A DNA stretch of 64,000 nt from Caulobacter hibisci. GTDB lineage: Bacteria > Pseudomonadota > Alphaproteobacteria > Caulobacterales > Caulobacteraceae. Of the stretch, positions 46,496-55,268 are shown piece after piece. Under the pieces are notes generated by a model. It was not told the DNA's origin. It did not search any database and was given only the letters and a program-made list of their open reading frames with translations. The stretch is from positions 248,001 to 312,000 of the forward strand of contig NZ_JADWOX010000002.1 of assembly GCF_016135805.1 (NCBI RefSeq), written 5' to 3'. Position 1 is the stretch's first letter; each line of letters opens with the position of its first letter. Both the position numbers and the translations under genes were made by a program.

Positions 46496-49035
46496 GCCAA
46501 CCCTGCAGGGAAGAGGCGCATGACGCCCAGTCCGACCAGCCCCTGGCCAGCGGTATAGGCCAGGAGGAGGCCGACCAGCTCGATCGTGGCCGGCCGGCCC
46601 GGGCCCACATAGCCGTACAGCCGCCGCAACAGGACGTAGAGGCCCATGATCCCCGCCACCGCGACGAAGAAGCCCTGCCAGGCCAGGATCGCATGGACGA
46701 TCGCCCCCTGGGCGTCGACCTGGGGCCTGAGGCCGGTCGCGCGCCAGGCCGACAGGTCGGTTCCTAAGGACAGTCCGAGCAGCCCGACGGCGGCCAGGAT
46801 CATGATCGTGGCCAGCCAGGGTCTCGCCAGCGCTCGCCTGGCCGACAAGGCCAGGATTCCGGCAGCAAGGGCCGAGGCGGTCGCGACGACGAGCGAGGCG
46901 ACGTCCGGCGCTGGTCGCCACGCGGCGGGATTGCGGCTCCACAGGAAGACGTAGGAGAACACCGACATCGCCAGCACCATGGCGCCGACCACCAAGGTGA
47001 CGACCATCGCCCACCAGCCGGTGCTCGACGGGCCGCTGGCATAGGTCGGCAGCTCGATCCCGGCCCCGACGTCCACGCGCTTCTGCGGCAGCGGATGGTC
47101 GAGGAACCAGCACCAACGCATCACGCAGGCGATCGCCAGCACGCCGCTCAACACCGAGGCGGCGTAGGCCTGCACCGTCAGCAGCAGGAAGAATCCGGCC
47201 GTGAACACCGCAGCCCAGACGTGCCAGCCTGACGGGACAGGCATGGGCAGCAAGTGCTGCGGCTCGGCGTTTACGGGACTGGTCACCAGGGTCTCGCGCC
47301 CGCCGGTCGGCGCGCCGGGTAGGAAGTAGCGACCGGCCGCCACGTCGCGGGCCAGGGTCTTCTGGTCCCACAGGGGATAGAGCGAGGTCACGATCGGGAT
47401 GCTGCGGGTCGAATAGAGATCCGACGGCAGCCACTCCAGCCCCCCGCCGTCATAGACGTTGCCGGCGTCCTTGCCGCCGAACGGGCGGAAGTTGCGGATC
47501 ATGTCGATGACCCAGATCACCACCCCGGCGGCGAAGACGAAGGCGCCCAGCGTCGAGATCAGATTGGGCCACTCCCAGTCGCGGCCGGCGGCATAGGTGT
47601 AGACCCGCCGCGGCATGCCCATCAGGCCGGTCAGGTGCATGGGCAGGAAGGCCAAGTGCATGCCGGTGAACATCAGCCAGAAGGTCCAGCGGCCCAGGCG
47701 CTCGCTCAGCGGCTTGCTGCTGACCATCGGCGTCCAGAAATAGATCGCCGCGAACAGCGGGAACACCATGCCGCCGATCAGCACGTAGTGCAGGTGAGCG
47801 ACGATGAAATAGGTGTCGTGGGCCTGCCAGTCGAACGGGACCATGGCCGCCATCACCCCGGTCAGACCGCCCATCACGAAGATCAGCAGCGACCCCAGCA
47901 CGAACAGGCCCGGGGCGTTGAACCTCATCCGCCCCGAGGCGACGGTGGCGATCCAGGCGAACACCTGAACGCCGGCCGGCAGGCTGACGGCCATGGAGGC
48001 GGCCGAGAACATCCCGACCGACACGCCCGGCAGGCCCGTCGTGAACATGTGGTGGGCCCAGACCCCGAAGCTGATGAAGCCCGTGGCCAGAAAGGCCAGC
48101 ACCACCAGCCAGTGCCCCACCAGCGGCGTGCGGGCCACGGCCGGCACGATGGTTGACATCGCCCCCGCGGCCGGCAGGAAGATGATGTAGACCTCCGGGT
48201 GGCCGAAGAACCAGAACAGGTGCTGCCACAGCATCGGATCGCCGCCCCGCGCGGCGTCGAAGAACGGCCAGCCCAGGGCCCGCTCCAGCTCCAGCAAGGT
48301 GGTGGCCAGGATCACCGACGGGAAGGCGATGATGATCATGCCGGCGAACACCAGCATGGCCCAGGCGAACACCGGCAGCTTGTCCAGCGTCATGCCCGGC
48401 GCGCGGGTCTTCAGCACACCGACGATGATCTCGATCGCCCCGGCGATGGCCGAGATCTCGATGAAGCCGATGCCCAGCAGCCAGAAGTCGGCGTTGATCC
48501 CCGGCGAGTAGGTGGTCGAGGTCAGGGGCGGGTACATGAACCAGCCGCCGTTGGGCGCCAGGCCGAAGAACAGCGAGCAGAAGAACGCCAGGCCGCCGAT
48601 CAGATAGGCCCAGAAGGCGTAGGCCGACAGGCGCGGGAAGGGCAGGTCTCGCGCGCCCAGCATTTGCGGCAGCAGCAGCACCCCCAGCGCCTCGACCGCC
48701 GGCACCGCGAACAGGAACATCATCACCGTGCCGTGCATGGTGAAGATCTGATTGTAGGTCTCCTGCGCCAGCACGCCCTGCATCGGCAGCGCCAATTGGG
48801 TGCGCATCAGCAGCGCCAGCACCCCGGCCAGTACGAAGAACAACATGGCCGCGCCCACGTAGTAGACGCCGACATAGTTGTTGTTGATCACCGTGATCCA
48901 CTGCCAGCCCTTGGGCGCGCACCAGATCTCTTCCAGCTGTTCCAGCTCGCCCTTGGGGCGGCGGCCCTTGGTCGGGAAGCGATCGTAGAGGGTGGTGTCG
49001 AAGCCGGTTTCGGACGGCGCGGGCGGGCCGCTCAC
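46492..49035 (-). CDS. Haem-copper oxidase, fused subunits I and III (CoxN/CtaD type)
   Basis: From the GTG at 49033-49035 (GTGA overlap with subunit II) the protein is 847 residues. The subunit I part shows haem and copper ligands: His101 (TMHGTVMM), His279-Glu281-Tyr283 (GHPEVY), His328-His329 (AHHMF), and His414/His416 (VAHLHY). HPEVY marks an A-type proton-pumping oxidase. From about residue 640 to the end it has subunit III-like spans (LPTYASGPSSTGWWAMVVTL, VHAILAWQGFFVAVAGIMGL), so the two are fused. It reduces O2 to water in the inner membrane. The gene set resembles the CoxMNOP alternative oxidase of Bradyrhizobium. Confidence 0.93.
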   Translation of the reverse strand: MSGPPAPSETGFDTTLYDRFPTKGRRPKGELEQLEEIWCAPKGWQWITVINNNYVGVYYVGAAMLFFVLAGVLALLMRTQLALPMQGVLAQETYNQIFTMHGTVMMFLFAVPAVEALGVLLLPQMLGARDLPFPRLSAYAFWAYLIGGLAFFCSLFFGLAPNGGWFMYPPLTSTTYSPGINADFWLLGIGFIEISAIAGAIEIIVGVLKTRAPGMTLDKLPVFAWAMLVFAGMIIIAFPSVILATTLLELERALGWPFFDAARGGDPMLWQHLFWFFGHPEVYIIFLPAAGAMSTIVPAVARTPLVGHWLVVLAFLATGFISFGVWAHHMFTTGLPGVSVGMFSAASMAVSLPAGVQVFAWIATVASGRMRFNAPGLFVLGSLLIFVMGGLTGVMAAMVPFDWQAHDTYFIVAHLHYVLIGGMVFPLFAAIYFWTPMVSSKPLSERLGRWTFWLMFTGMHLAFLPMHLTGLMGMPRRVYTYAAGRDWEWPNLISTLGAFVFAAGVVIWVIDMIRNFRPFGGKDAGNVYDGGGLEWLPSDLYSTRSIPIVTSLYPLWDQKTLARDVAAGRYFLPGAPTGGRETLVTSPVNAEPQHLLPMPVPSGWHVWAAVFTAGFFLLLTVQAYAASVLSGVLAIACVMRWCWFLDHPLPQKRVDVGAGIELPTYASGPSSTGWWAMVVTLVVGAMVLAMSVFSYVFLWSRNPAAWRPAPDVASLVVATASALAAGILALSARRALARPWLATIMILAAVGLLGLSLGTDLSAWRATGLRPQVDAQGAIVHAILAWQGFFVAVAGIMGLYVLLRRLYGYVGPGRPATIELVGLLLAYTAGQGLVGLGVMRLFPAGLA

Positions 49036-49997
49036 TTCAGGCTCTCCAGATAGGCGGAAACATCGCGCAGTTCCTGGCCGCTGAGCACCGGATAGGCCGG
49101 CATGCGGTTGCCCGGCTTGATCGCCTGGCTGTCGCCGATCCAGCCGGCGAGGGTTCCCTGGTTGTTGGGCAGAACCCCAGCCCCCAGGGTGCGGCGCGCG
49201 CCGACGTGGGTGAGGTCCGGTCCCGCTAGGCCGTTGGCCTCGGTTCCCCGGATCGCATGACACGCCCCGCAACCGGCGCGGCCGAACACCGCCTGGCCGG
49301 CGGCGTGGCTCGGCGCTGGGACGGCGGGCGCGGCCTGCCTGGCGCGCCAGGCCTCGTAGTCGGCCGGCGCGTGGGCGACGACGACCAGGGCCATCAGGGC
49401 GTGCGGGCCGCCGCAGAACTCGGCGCACTGGGCGCCGTATTCGCCGGGCTGGTCGGCCTCGACGCGCAGGATGTTGCGACGTCCGGGGATCATGTCGAGC
49501 TTGCCGCCCAGCCGCGGAATCCACAGGCTATGGATGACGTCTGTGGACTCCAGCTCCAGAGCCACGGGACGGCCGGCGGGGATGTGGATCTCGTTGGCGT
49601 CCTGGAAGGCCTCGCGGCCGGCGGCGTCGAGATAGGCCACGCGCCACCACCACATCTCGCCCGCCACCCGGATGCGCAGTTCGCCGGGCCTGGGCGGTTC
49701 GCTAAGCTTGTGGGTCAAGGTCAGACCCCAGGCGAGCAGAGCGCTCAACACCACCACCGGGAAGGCGATGCCCGCGATCCAGACCAGGCGCTCGCCGCCC
49801 AGCTTCTGGCGCCAGGCGCGTGGCGCGAACAGGGCCAGGGCCAGGGCGATGACGACGATCGCCAGCACGGCGGCGGTCATCGCCAGCAGGCCCCAGGTCA
49901 GGCTGTTCAACGGCGCGGCGAACGGTCCGGCCGGGTCGAGCGCGGGCGGCGGCCAGCCCTTAAGGCTGTCGTGAGCGGGCGGCGCGTCAATCGGCAT
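49032..49997 (-). CDS. Haem-copper oxidase subunit II with C-terminal cytochrome c domain (CoxM/CtaC type)
   Basis: This 321-residue protein has two N-terminal spans, then a cupredoxin domain with the CuA ligands His156 (STDVIHSLW), Cys191, Cys195, His199 and Met202 (CAEFCGGPHALM). A fused class I cytochrome c follows, with CGACH at 243-247 and a likely Met ligand in GNRMPAYPVL. It takes electrons from a periplasmic donor and passes them to the fused subunit I/III gene product. It overlaps the next gene by four bases and the preceding cytochrome gene by eleven. The extra haem makes it a caa3-type subunit. Confidence 0.94.
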   Translation of the reverse strand: MPIDAPPAHDSLKGWPPPALDPAGPFAAPLNSLTWGLLAMTAAVLAIVVIALALALFAPRAWRQKLGGERLVWIAGIAFPVVVLSALLAWGLTLTHKLSEPPRPGELRIRVAGEMWWWRVAYLDAAGREAFQDANEIHIPAGRPVALELESTDVIHSLWIPRLGGKLDMIPGRRNILRVEADQPGEYGAQCAEFCGGPHALMALVVVAHAPADYEAWRARQAAPAVPAPSHAAGQAVFGRAGCGACHAIRGTEANGLAGPDLTHVGARRTLGAGVLPNNQGTLAGWIGDSQAIKPGNRMPAYPVLSGQELRDVSAYLESLK

Positions 49998-50376
49998 CGA
50001 GCGTATAGAGGTAGGCCGCGACGTCGCGGGCTTGGGCCTCGCTCAGCCCCGAAGCGGGCATGGCGGTGTCGGGGGCCATGGCCGGCGCGTCGCGCAGCCA
50101 GGCGACCAGCACGTCGGGACGGTTGGGAGAGCGGCCGGCGATCATCGCTTGGCTCGAAAAGCTATCCAGGGACCCGCCCACGCCGCCGCGCGGCCACTTC
50201 AGGCCCGGGACGCGATGACAGACGCCGCAGCCCTCGGCTTTGATCAGGGTCAGGCCTCTGGCTGGATCGGCGCCGACGATCTGCCGCTCGGGGATGGCCT
50301 TCTCGGCGCAGGCCACCAGCGTGGCGCCGGCCAGGCCGATCATCGCCGCATGGGCCGTTCTGGTTCCACCGCTCAA
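49987..50376 (-). CDS. Periplasmic mono-haem cytochrome c
   Basis: This 129-residue protein starts with a signal or lipoprotein-like segment (AAMIGLAGATLVAC, cysteine at 23). It carries one haem-binding motif, CGVCH (about 50-54), and a Met ligand in DTAMPASGLSEAQARDVAAYL. It is the first gene of the oxidase operon and probably delivers electrons to subunit II. It overlaps that gene by eleven bases. Confidence 0.88.
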   Translation of the reverse strand: MSGGTRTAHAAMIGLAGATLVACAEKAIPERQIVGADPARGLTLIKAEGCGVCHRVPGLKWPRGGVGGSLDSFSSQAMIAGRSPNRPDVLVAWLRDAPAMAPDTAMPASGLSEAQARDVAAYLYTLDAD

Positions 50377-50445
50377 GCCTGCCCCTTCCGACGTTCCAGG
50401 GCTGAACCCTTTGGAACAGTAGCGGTTCCGCCGGGTTTAGGCGGG

Positions 50446-51186
50446 GTGGGCCATCAGACCGTGCTTTTCGCCATCCTTGCCGTCGTCGGCGCCGTGTCGG
50501 CCTGCGGTCGCGCGCCGGGCGAGACCGATCGCCGCCTGAGCCTCGACGGCCGGACCGTGGCCATGAGCGGCGGCGCGGGCGGAGCGGCCAAGGCCTGCTT
50601 TTCCTGCCATGGCCTCGACGGCATGGGCGACGGCGTCTCGGTCCCACGCCTGGCCGGCCTCGACGCCGGCTACCTGCAAAAGCAGATGGAGGACTATGCC
50701 TCGGGCATCCGGCCCGACAAGGTCATGGGCTCTGTCGCCAAGCCGCTGGATGATTGGTCTAGACGCGCCGTGGGGGCCTATTATGCCAGCCTGCCCGTCA
50801 GGTCGGGGCCGGCGTCGACGACGCCCCCGCCGATCCTCTGGACGCAGGGCGATCCCGAACGCGGCCTTGCGCCCTGCGCGGCCTGCCATGGCGCGGAAGG
50901 GCAGGGCGTCGGCGCGGGCCAGCCCGCCCTCGCCGGACAGCCGGCCGCCTACACCCTGGATCAGCTGCAGCGCTGGAAGCGCGCTGCGCGCCGCAACGAT
51001 CCGCGCGGGGTGATGGCGACGATCGCCGCCCGCCTCACCGAAAGCGAAGCCGCCGCCTTAGCGGCCTGGTCAGAGACGCGACCCGCTTCTCCAGCGCCCG
51101 CCAGCGGCGCTGCCAGCGCGTCCGCCGTCGAGGCCGCTGCGGCAGGATCGGCAGCATCCCGTGAAGGACGTCGTCGCGATCGATGA
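50446..51186 (+). CDS. Di-haem cytochrome c (c4-like)
   Basis: The frame from a GTG at 50446 (or at 50461) encodes up to 246 residues. A short export signal ends at ...VVGAVSAC, so it may be a lipoprotein. Two haem motifs, CFSCHGLDGMGDG and CAACHGAEGQGVG, mark a c4-type fold. Met ligands are not obvious in the first half. The last 50 or so residues are Ala/Ser/Pro-rich and lie opposite the end of the cytochrome b561 gene, an overlap of 152 bases. It faces away from the oxidase operon and shares a 69-base divergent promoter region with it. Confidence 0.82.
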   Translation: MGHQTVLFAILAVVGAVSACGRAPGETDRRLSLDGRTVAMSGGAGGAAKACFSCHGLDGMGDGVSVPRLAGLDAGYLQKQMEDYASGIRPDKVMGSVAKPLDDWSRRAVGAYYASLPVRSGPASTTPPPILWTQGDPERGLAPCAACHGAEGQGVGAGQPALAGQPAAYTLDQLQRWKRAARRNDPRGVMATIAARLTESEAAALAAWSETRPASPAPASGAASASAVEAAAAGSAASREGRRRDR

Positions 51187-51745
51187 CGTGGTGCTTCAGC
51201 GCCGCGCCGACATGGATCGGGATCATCGCGACGAGGCTCAGCGCCAGGCCCCAGTGCAGCCATTCGGCGACGGCCTCAATGGCCCAACGCGTCGCGTGGG
51301 AAAGCTCGCCGAACGGCAGCAGCGGCCAGGGCGCTAGGTTGAGCAGGGTCAGTTCCGTCTCGCGGCTGGTGGCCGACACCATTGCCCAGCCGCTCAGCGG
51401 CAGGCCGAACAGGCAGGTGTAGAAGACGTAGTGGGTGATGTGGGCGGCGACGCTTTCCCAGCCGGGCTTGTCGGCGTCGTTGATCACCGCCGGGGCGAAC
51501 AGCCGCCAGCCGACGCGGCCCAGCACCAGGACCAGCATCAGCACCCCAACCAGATAATGCAGCTCATAGGCCGCCTGCATCTCGCCGCCTGGCGCGGTGC
51601 GCCCCATCCACCAGCCCCAGCCGATCTGGAACATCACCAGCGCCGCCATGGTCCAATGGAAGACGATGGCCACCGGCGAATAGCGGCCCTCGTCGGCATG
51701 GCCGGCCGCCCATTCGAAGATGTTCTCGATCAGCCGGTCGATCAT
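51035..51745 (-). CDS. Cytochrome b561-family membrane protein
   Basis: From the ATG at 51743-51745 the protein is 236 residues with four membrane spans. Haem-ligand histidines are likely in VAIVFHWTMAALVMFQIGW, ELHYLVGVLMLVLVLGRVGW and HWGLALSLVAMIPIHVGAALKHH, read as separate spans. The long basic tail is unusual. Family members shuttle electrons between quinol and periplasmic acceptors. It overlaps the CtaG-like gene by four bases (ATGA). In this operon it could link the quinone pool to the periplasmic cytochromes, which is inference. Confidence 0.85.
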   Translation of the reverse strand: MIDRLIENIFEWAAGHADEGRYSPVAIVFHWTMAALVMFQIGWGWWMGRTAPGGEMQAAYELHYLVGVLMLVLVLGRVGWRLFAPAVINDADKPGWESVAAHITHYVFYTCLFGLPLSGWAMVSATSRETELTLLNLAPWPLLPFGELSHATRWAIEAVAEWLHWGLALSLVAMIPIHVGAALKHHVIDRDDVLHGMLPILPQRPRRRTRWQRRWRALEKRVASLTRPLRRRLRFR

Positions 51746-52464
51746 CGGGCGGCGACCGCCGCCATGCCGCGGAGCTGGCGACCCAGCAGCACGAGCGCCG
51801 CGGCCAGATAGGCGCCCGCGGCCGGGATCCACATCAGCAGGCCCGCCAACTGCTGGTCCTCCAGCGGCGACAGGCCCCAGGGGATAGTGGTCAGGGCGTG
51901 CGGCGCGTAGAGGGCGCGCGGCATGAACGTCAGCAGGGCGCCCAGCAACCCCATCTGCACGGTCGTCGCCAGCAGGGCCGCGACGCCGGCGGGGGCGGGC
52001 GCGCTTCGGACCGCGCGCCAGAACAGCGTCGCGCTCGACAGCAGGCTGGCTTGCATCAACCAATAGACGCCGTCGCTCGACAGTGCCGCGCCGTAGGCCG
52101 CCGGAGCATGCCAGATCCAGAACACCGCCGCGAAGGCGAGGGTGGTCGCGCCGAGGCCCTTGGCCGCTTCGGCGCGCGGCAAGGCCCAGGCCAGCACCGG
52201 CGCGGCCAGGCTGGTCAGCAGCACGTGATGCAGCGTGCGGGCGCAGAACAGAGCCGAGCTCAGGGCGCACAGCGGCGAGACGAAGCTCAGGGCCAGCACC
52301 GCCAAGGCCGCCATGACCAGTCCCCGCCGATTGGGAGCCGCGACCAACAGCAGGCCGGCCGCGATCGCCAGAGCGCCCAGCAGCAGCGGATCGAGGTTCC
52401 ACCGGCCCCAGGCCTCGGCGGGCGAGGGGCCGGCTCCGCAATAGGGCGTCCAGGCCGGCTCCAC
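51742..52464 (-). CDS. CtaG/caa3-type cytochrome oxidase assembly factor
   Basis: This 240-residue protein has about seven spans and the family features PLCALSSALFCARTLHHVLLT, WIWHAPAAYGAAL and GLSPLEDQQLAGLLMWIPAAG, each a histidine- or glutamine-bearing loop typical of CtaG_Bacillus-type proteins. They help insert copper into the CuA or CuB site of oxidases. It lies three bases after the PQQ dehydrogenase gene and overlaps cytochrome b561, and the oxidase operon is 1 kb away. Confidence 0.88.
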   Translation of the reverse strand: MEPAWTPYCGAGPSPAEAWGRWNLDPLLLGALAIAAGLLLVAAPNRRGLVMAALAVLALSFVSPLCALSSALFCARTLHHVLLTSLAAPVLAWALPRAEAAKGLGATTLAFAAVFWIWHAPAAYGAALSSDGVYWLMQASLLSSATLFWRAVRSAPAPAGVAALLATTVQMGLLGALLTFMPRALYAPHALTTIPWGLSPLEDQQLAGLLMWIPAAGAYLAAALVLLGRQLRGMAAVAAR

Positions 52465-52467
52465 GGC

Positions 52468-54816
52468 TCAGCCTTTCGGCAGGGCGTAGGCGATCAGGTA
52501 GTCGCCTTCGGGCGTTTCCATGAAGTGATGCCCGCCGGCCATGATCACCACGTACTGGCGGCCATCCTGCTCGTAGACCATCGGATTGGCCTGGCCGCCG
52601 GCCGGCAGCACGTCGCTCCACACCGTCTTGCCGGTCTCGATATCGATGGCGCGGAACAGGTTGTCGGTCGCCGCGGCGATGAACACCAGGCCGCCGGCCG
52701 TCGCCACCGAGCCGCCGTTGTTGGGCGTGCCGATGTCGATCGGCAGCATCGACGGGATCCCGAACGGGCCGTTGCGCCGCGCCGTGCCGAACGGGCGGTC
52801 CCACAGGGTCGCGCCGCTCTTCAGGTCGATGGCCCGGATGCCGCCATAGGGCGGACGCTTGCACAGCATGCCCGTGCCCGGCAGGCGCCAGCCGGCGTTG
52901 ACGTCGATGGCGTAGGGCACGCCCGTCTGCGGATCGCCCGCGCCTTCCGCGCCGCCGGCCTTGGTCTTCTCGCGTGGGTCGCCGCGCGGGAACCAGCCCT
53001 TGGCGTCGGCCTCGGCGCGCGGGACCAGCCGGTTGTAGTTGGGCATGTCGTTGTAGTTGGCGACGATCACGCCGCGCCGCGGGTCCAGCGCGATCCCGCC
53101 CCAATCCGAACCGCCGTTGTAGCCGGGATACTGGATCCAGCGGCTCTTGGCCTCGGGCGGCGTGTAGGGGCCCTTGTAGACCGCGCGCTTGAACTGAATG
53201 CGGCAGATCATCTGGTCGATCGGCGACATGCCCCACATGTCCTTCTCAGTCAGCGGGGGCTTGGCCAGGGTGTGGTAGAGCGAGAACGGCTGGGTTTTAG
53301 ACCGCTCGGCTGGCTCGACGCCGCCGCCGGCCACCGCGCGCTCCTGCACGCCGGTCAGCGGCGCGCCGGTGCGCCGGTCGAGCACATAGATCTCGCCCTG
53401 CTTGCTGGGCAGGATAATCGCCGGCGTCTTGCCGGCCGTCGTGGGAAAATCGACCAGTGTCGCCTGCGAGCCCAGGTCGTAGTCCCAGACGTCGTTGTGC
53501 GCGGTCTGGAACTTCCAGCGCGGCTTGCCGGTAGCCACGTCCAGAGCCACCAGGGCCGAGGACCATGCCTTCTCGGCCGGGCGGCGTAGTGAGCTGTAGT
53601 AATCCGCCGCCGAGTTGCCCATCGGCAGATAGACCAGGCCCTGGGCCTCGTCACCGGTGGCGGTGGTCCACATGTTCGGCGTGCCCGGCGTGTAGGTGCG
53701 CCCCTGCGGCGGCACGCCGGTGAGGTCCGGCGCCATCATGTCCCAGGCGAAGCGCATCTGGCCGGTGACGGCGTCGTAGCCCTGGATGACGCCAGACGGC
53801 GCCCAGCGCTTCTGGCCGTCCAGCACCTGATGGCCCGTCACGATGACGCCGCGCACGATGGCCGGAGCCGAGGTGATCGACACCATGCCCGGCGTGACCT
53901 GGCCCATGCCGAGCTTGATATCGACCTGGCCGCCCTGGCCGAAGCCGGCGCAGGGCCTGCCGGTGCGGGCGTCGACGGCGATCAGCCGGCCGTCAAGCGT
54001 GCCCTCGATGATCCGCGTGGCGCAGGCGGCGTCGGGCGCCGCGCCGGGTTGTGCGAACCAGGTCACGCCTCGGCAGGCGGCAGTGTAGGGAATGGCGTCC
54101 TTGGACACCTTCGGATCGTAGGACCACCGCGGCTTGCCGTCGCGGGCGTCCAGCGCGAACAGCTTGTTCATCGCCGAGCACAGATAGACTGTGTCGCCGA
54201 TCTTCAGCGGCGTGGTCTCGGCCCCGAACTTCTCGGGCAGGTCGCCGGTGCGGAAGGTCCAGGCGCGCTCCAACTCGCCGACATTGGCCTTGGTGATCTG
54301 GCCGGCGGCGGAGAAGCGCTGGGCCTCGCGCGAGCCGCCATAGGCGATCCAGTCGCCGCCCATGGCCGCGCCAGGACCGGCGAGCGCCGCCGGCAGCGGC
54401 TTGGCCGGCATAGGGCGATTGGCAAGGGCGACGATCGCGCCGCCAATCCCTACGAGCACGACGAACGCCGCCAGCCCCACCAGCATCGACTTGCTCCCCC
54501 GCCGGGTAAGTATCGGCAGCGACAGCACGACCAGCAGCAGGATCACCAGCGGCGCGACGAGACGCGGCACGAGGGCCCAGCCGTCCAGGCCTGCCTCCCA
54601 CAGCGCCCAGACCAGGGTCAGCGCAAAGACGACGAAGTAGATGATCGCGCCGGCCGGCTTCAGTCGAGCGATCAGCACGCCGGCGACCAGCAAGCCAAGG
54701 CCGACCAGGACATAGTAGGGCGACCCGCCCAGGACGGCGAGCCAGGCGCCGCCAACGCCCAGCACCAGACCGATCAGAACTAGGAGAGCGCCCAGCAGGC
54801 GGACCAAGACCGACAT
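52468..54816 (-). CDS. Membrane-bound PQQ-dependent dehydrogenase, glucose/quinate/shikimate type
   Basis: From the ATG at 54814-54816 the protein is 782 residues. It begins with five membrane spans (to about residue 135), then an eight-bladed PQQ propeller with tryptophan-docking repeats. Recognisable segments include GETTPLKIG-like AETTPLKIGDTVYLCSAMNK, AHNDVWDYDLGSQATLVDFP, GPFGIPSMLPIDIGTPNNGG and the C-terminal AGGHHFMETPEGDYLIAYALP. This matches Gcd. It oxidises aldoses or cyclic polyols in the periplasm and reduces ubiquinone. No pqq biosynthesis genes are in the window. It heads the gdh-ctaG-cytochrome b561 operon. Confidence 0.93.
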   Translation of the reverse strand: MSVLVRLLGALLVLIGLVLGVGGAWLAVLGGSPYYVLVGLGLLVAGVLIARLKPAGAIIYFVVFALTLVWALWEAGLDGWALVPRLVAPLVILLLVVLSLPILTRRGSKSMLVGLAAFVVLVGIGGAIVALANRPMPAKPLPAALAGPGAAMGGDWIAYGGSREAQRFSAAGQITKANVGELERAWTFRTGDLPEKFGAETTPLKIGDTVYLCSAMNKLFALDARDGKPRWSYDPKVSKDAIPYTAACRGVTWFAQPGAAPDAACATRIIEGTLDGRLIAVDARTGRPCAGFGQGGQVDIKLGMGQVTPGMVSITSAPAIVRGVIVTGHQVLDGQKRWAPSGVIQGYDAVTGQMRFAWDMMAPDLTGVPPQGRTYTPGTPNMWTTATGDEAQGLVYLPMGNSAADYYSSLRRPAEKAWSSALVALDVATGKPRWKFQTAHNDVWDYDLGSQATLVDFPTTAGKTPAIILPSKQGEIYVLDRRTGAPLTGVQERAVAGGGVEPAERSKTQPFSLYHTLAKPPLTEKDMWGMSPIDQMICRIQFKRAVYKGPYTPPEAKSRWIQYPGYNGGSDWGGIALDPRRGVIVANYNDMPNYNRLVPRAEADAKGWFPRGDPREKTKAGGAEGAGDPQTGVPYAIDVNAGWRLPGTGMLCKRPPYGGIRAIDLKSGATLWDRPFGTARRNGPFGIPSMLPIDIGTPNNGGSVATAGGLVFIAAATDNLFRAIDIETGKTVWSDVLPAGGQANPMVYEQDGRQYVVIMAGGHHFMETPEGDYLIAYALPKG

Positions 54817-54897
54817 CCAACTCTCCACCAACGCTTGGTGCGACAACACCGGCGGGGGAGGGGGCGTTCCGTGGCTCGGCTCTGAACCTCGCGGCTA

Positions 54898-55268
54898 ATG
54901 GGGTGTTCAGCCGACACGACCAACACAGCCCTGATCCCTTCCGCCCTCATCGGCGCCGTCGCCAGCGCCCGGTCGATGACGCCGATGGCCACCATCGCCG
55001 CGGCCCGTTTCGCGGGACGCGACACACCCGGCCTGCTGGTTCTGCTCGACCATCCGCTGTTCAAGTCCGGCGCCTGGCCATGGGGATCGGCGAGTTGCTG
55101 GGTGACAAGATGAAGACCGCGCCGGGCCGGACGGTGTTCTTGGGCCTGCTCGTCCGTCCCGCCGCGTTTGAATTCTTCGATCGTGATCTGCGTAGCTTCA
55201 CCGATCAGCGAGGCGAGCCCTTCAGCTCTGCAAGCCTTCCTCCGCGACGGGGACTAGAGTGGAACTAG
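54898..55268 (+). pseudogene. DUF4126-like membrane protein, frameshifted
   Basis: The frame from the ATG at 54898 reads a DUF4126-like start (TALIPSALIGAVASARSMTP, MATIAAARFAGRD, LDHPLFKSGA). At about 55071-55074 one base appears to be missing, and the family sequence continues in the next frame as LAMGIGELLGDKMKTAPGRT, then LLVRPA. After that the frame drifts into unrelated residues and stops at 55268. So the gene has a frameshift and a missing end. The family is small, membrane-bound and uncharacterised. It is divergent from the PQQ dehydrogenase gene. Confidence 0.65.
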
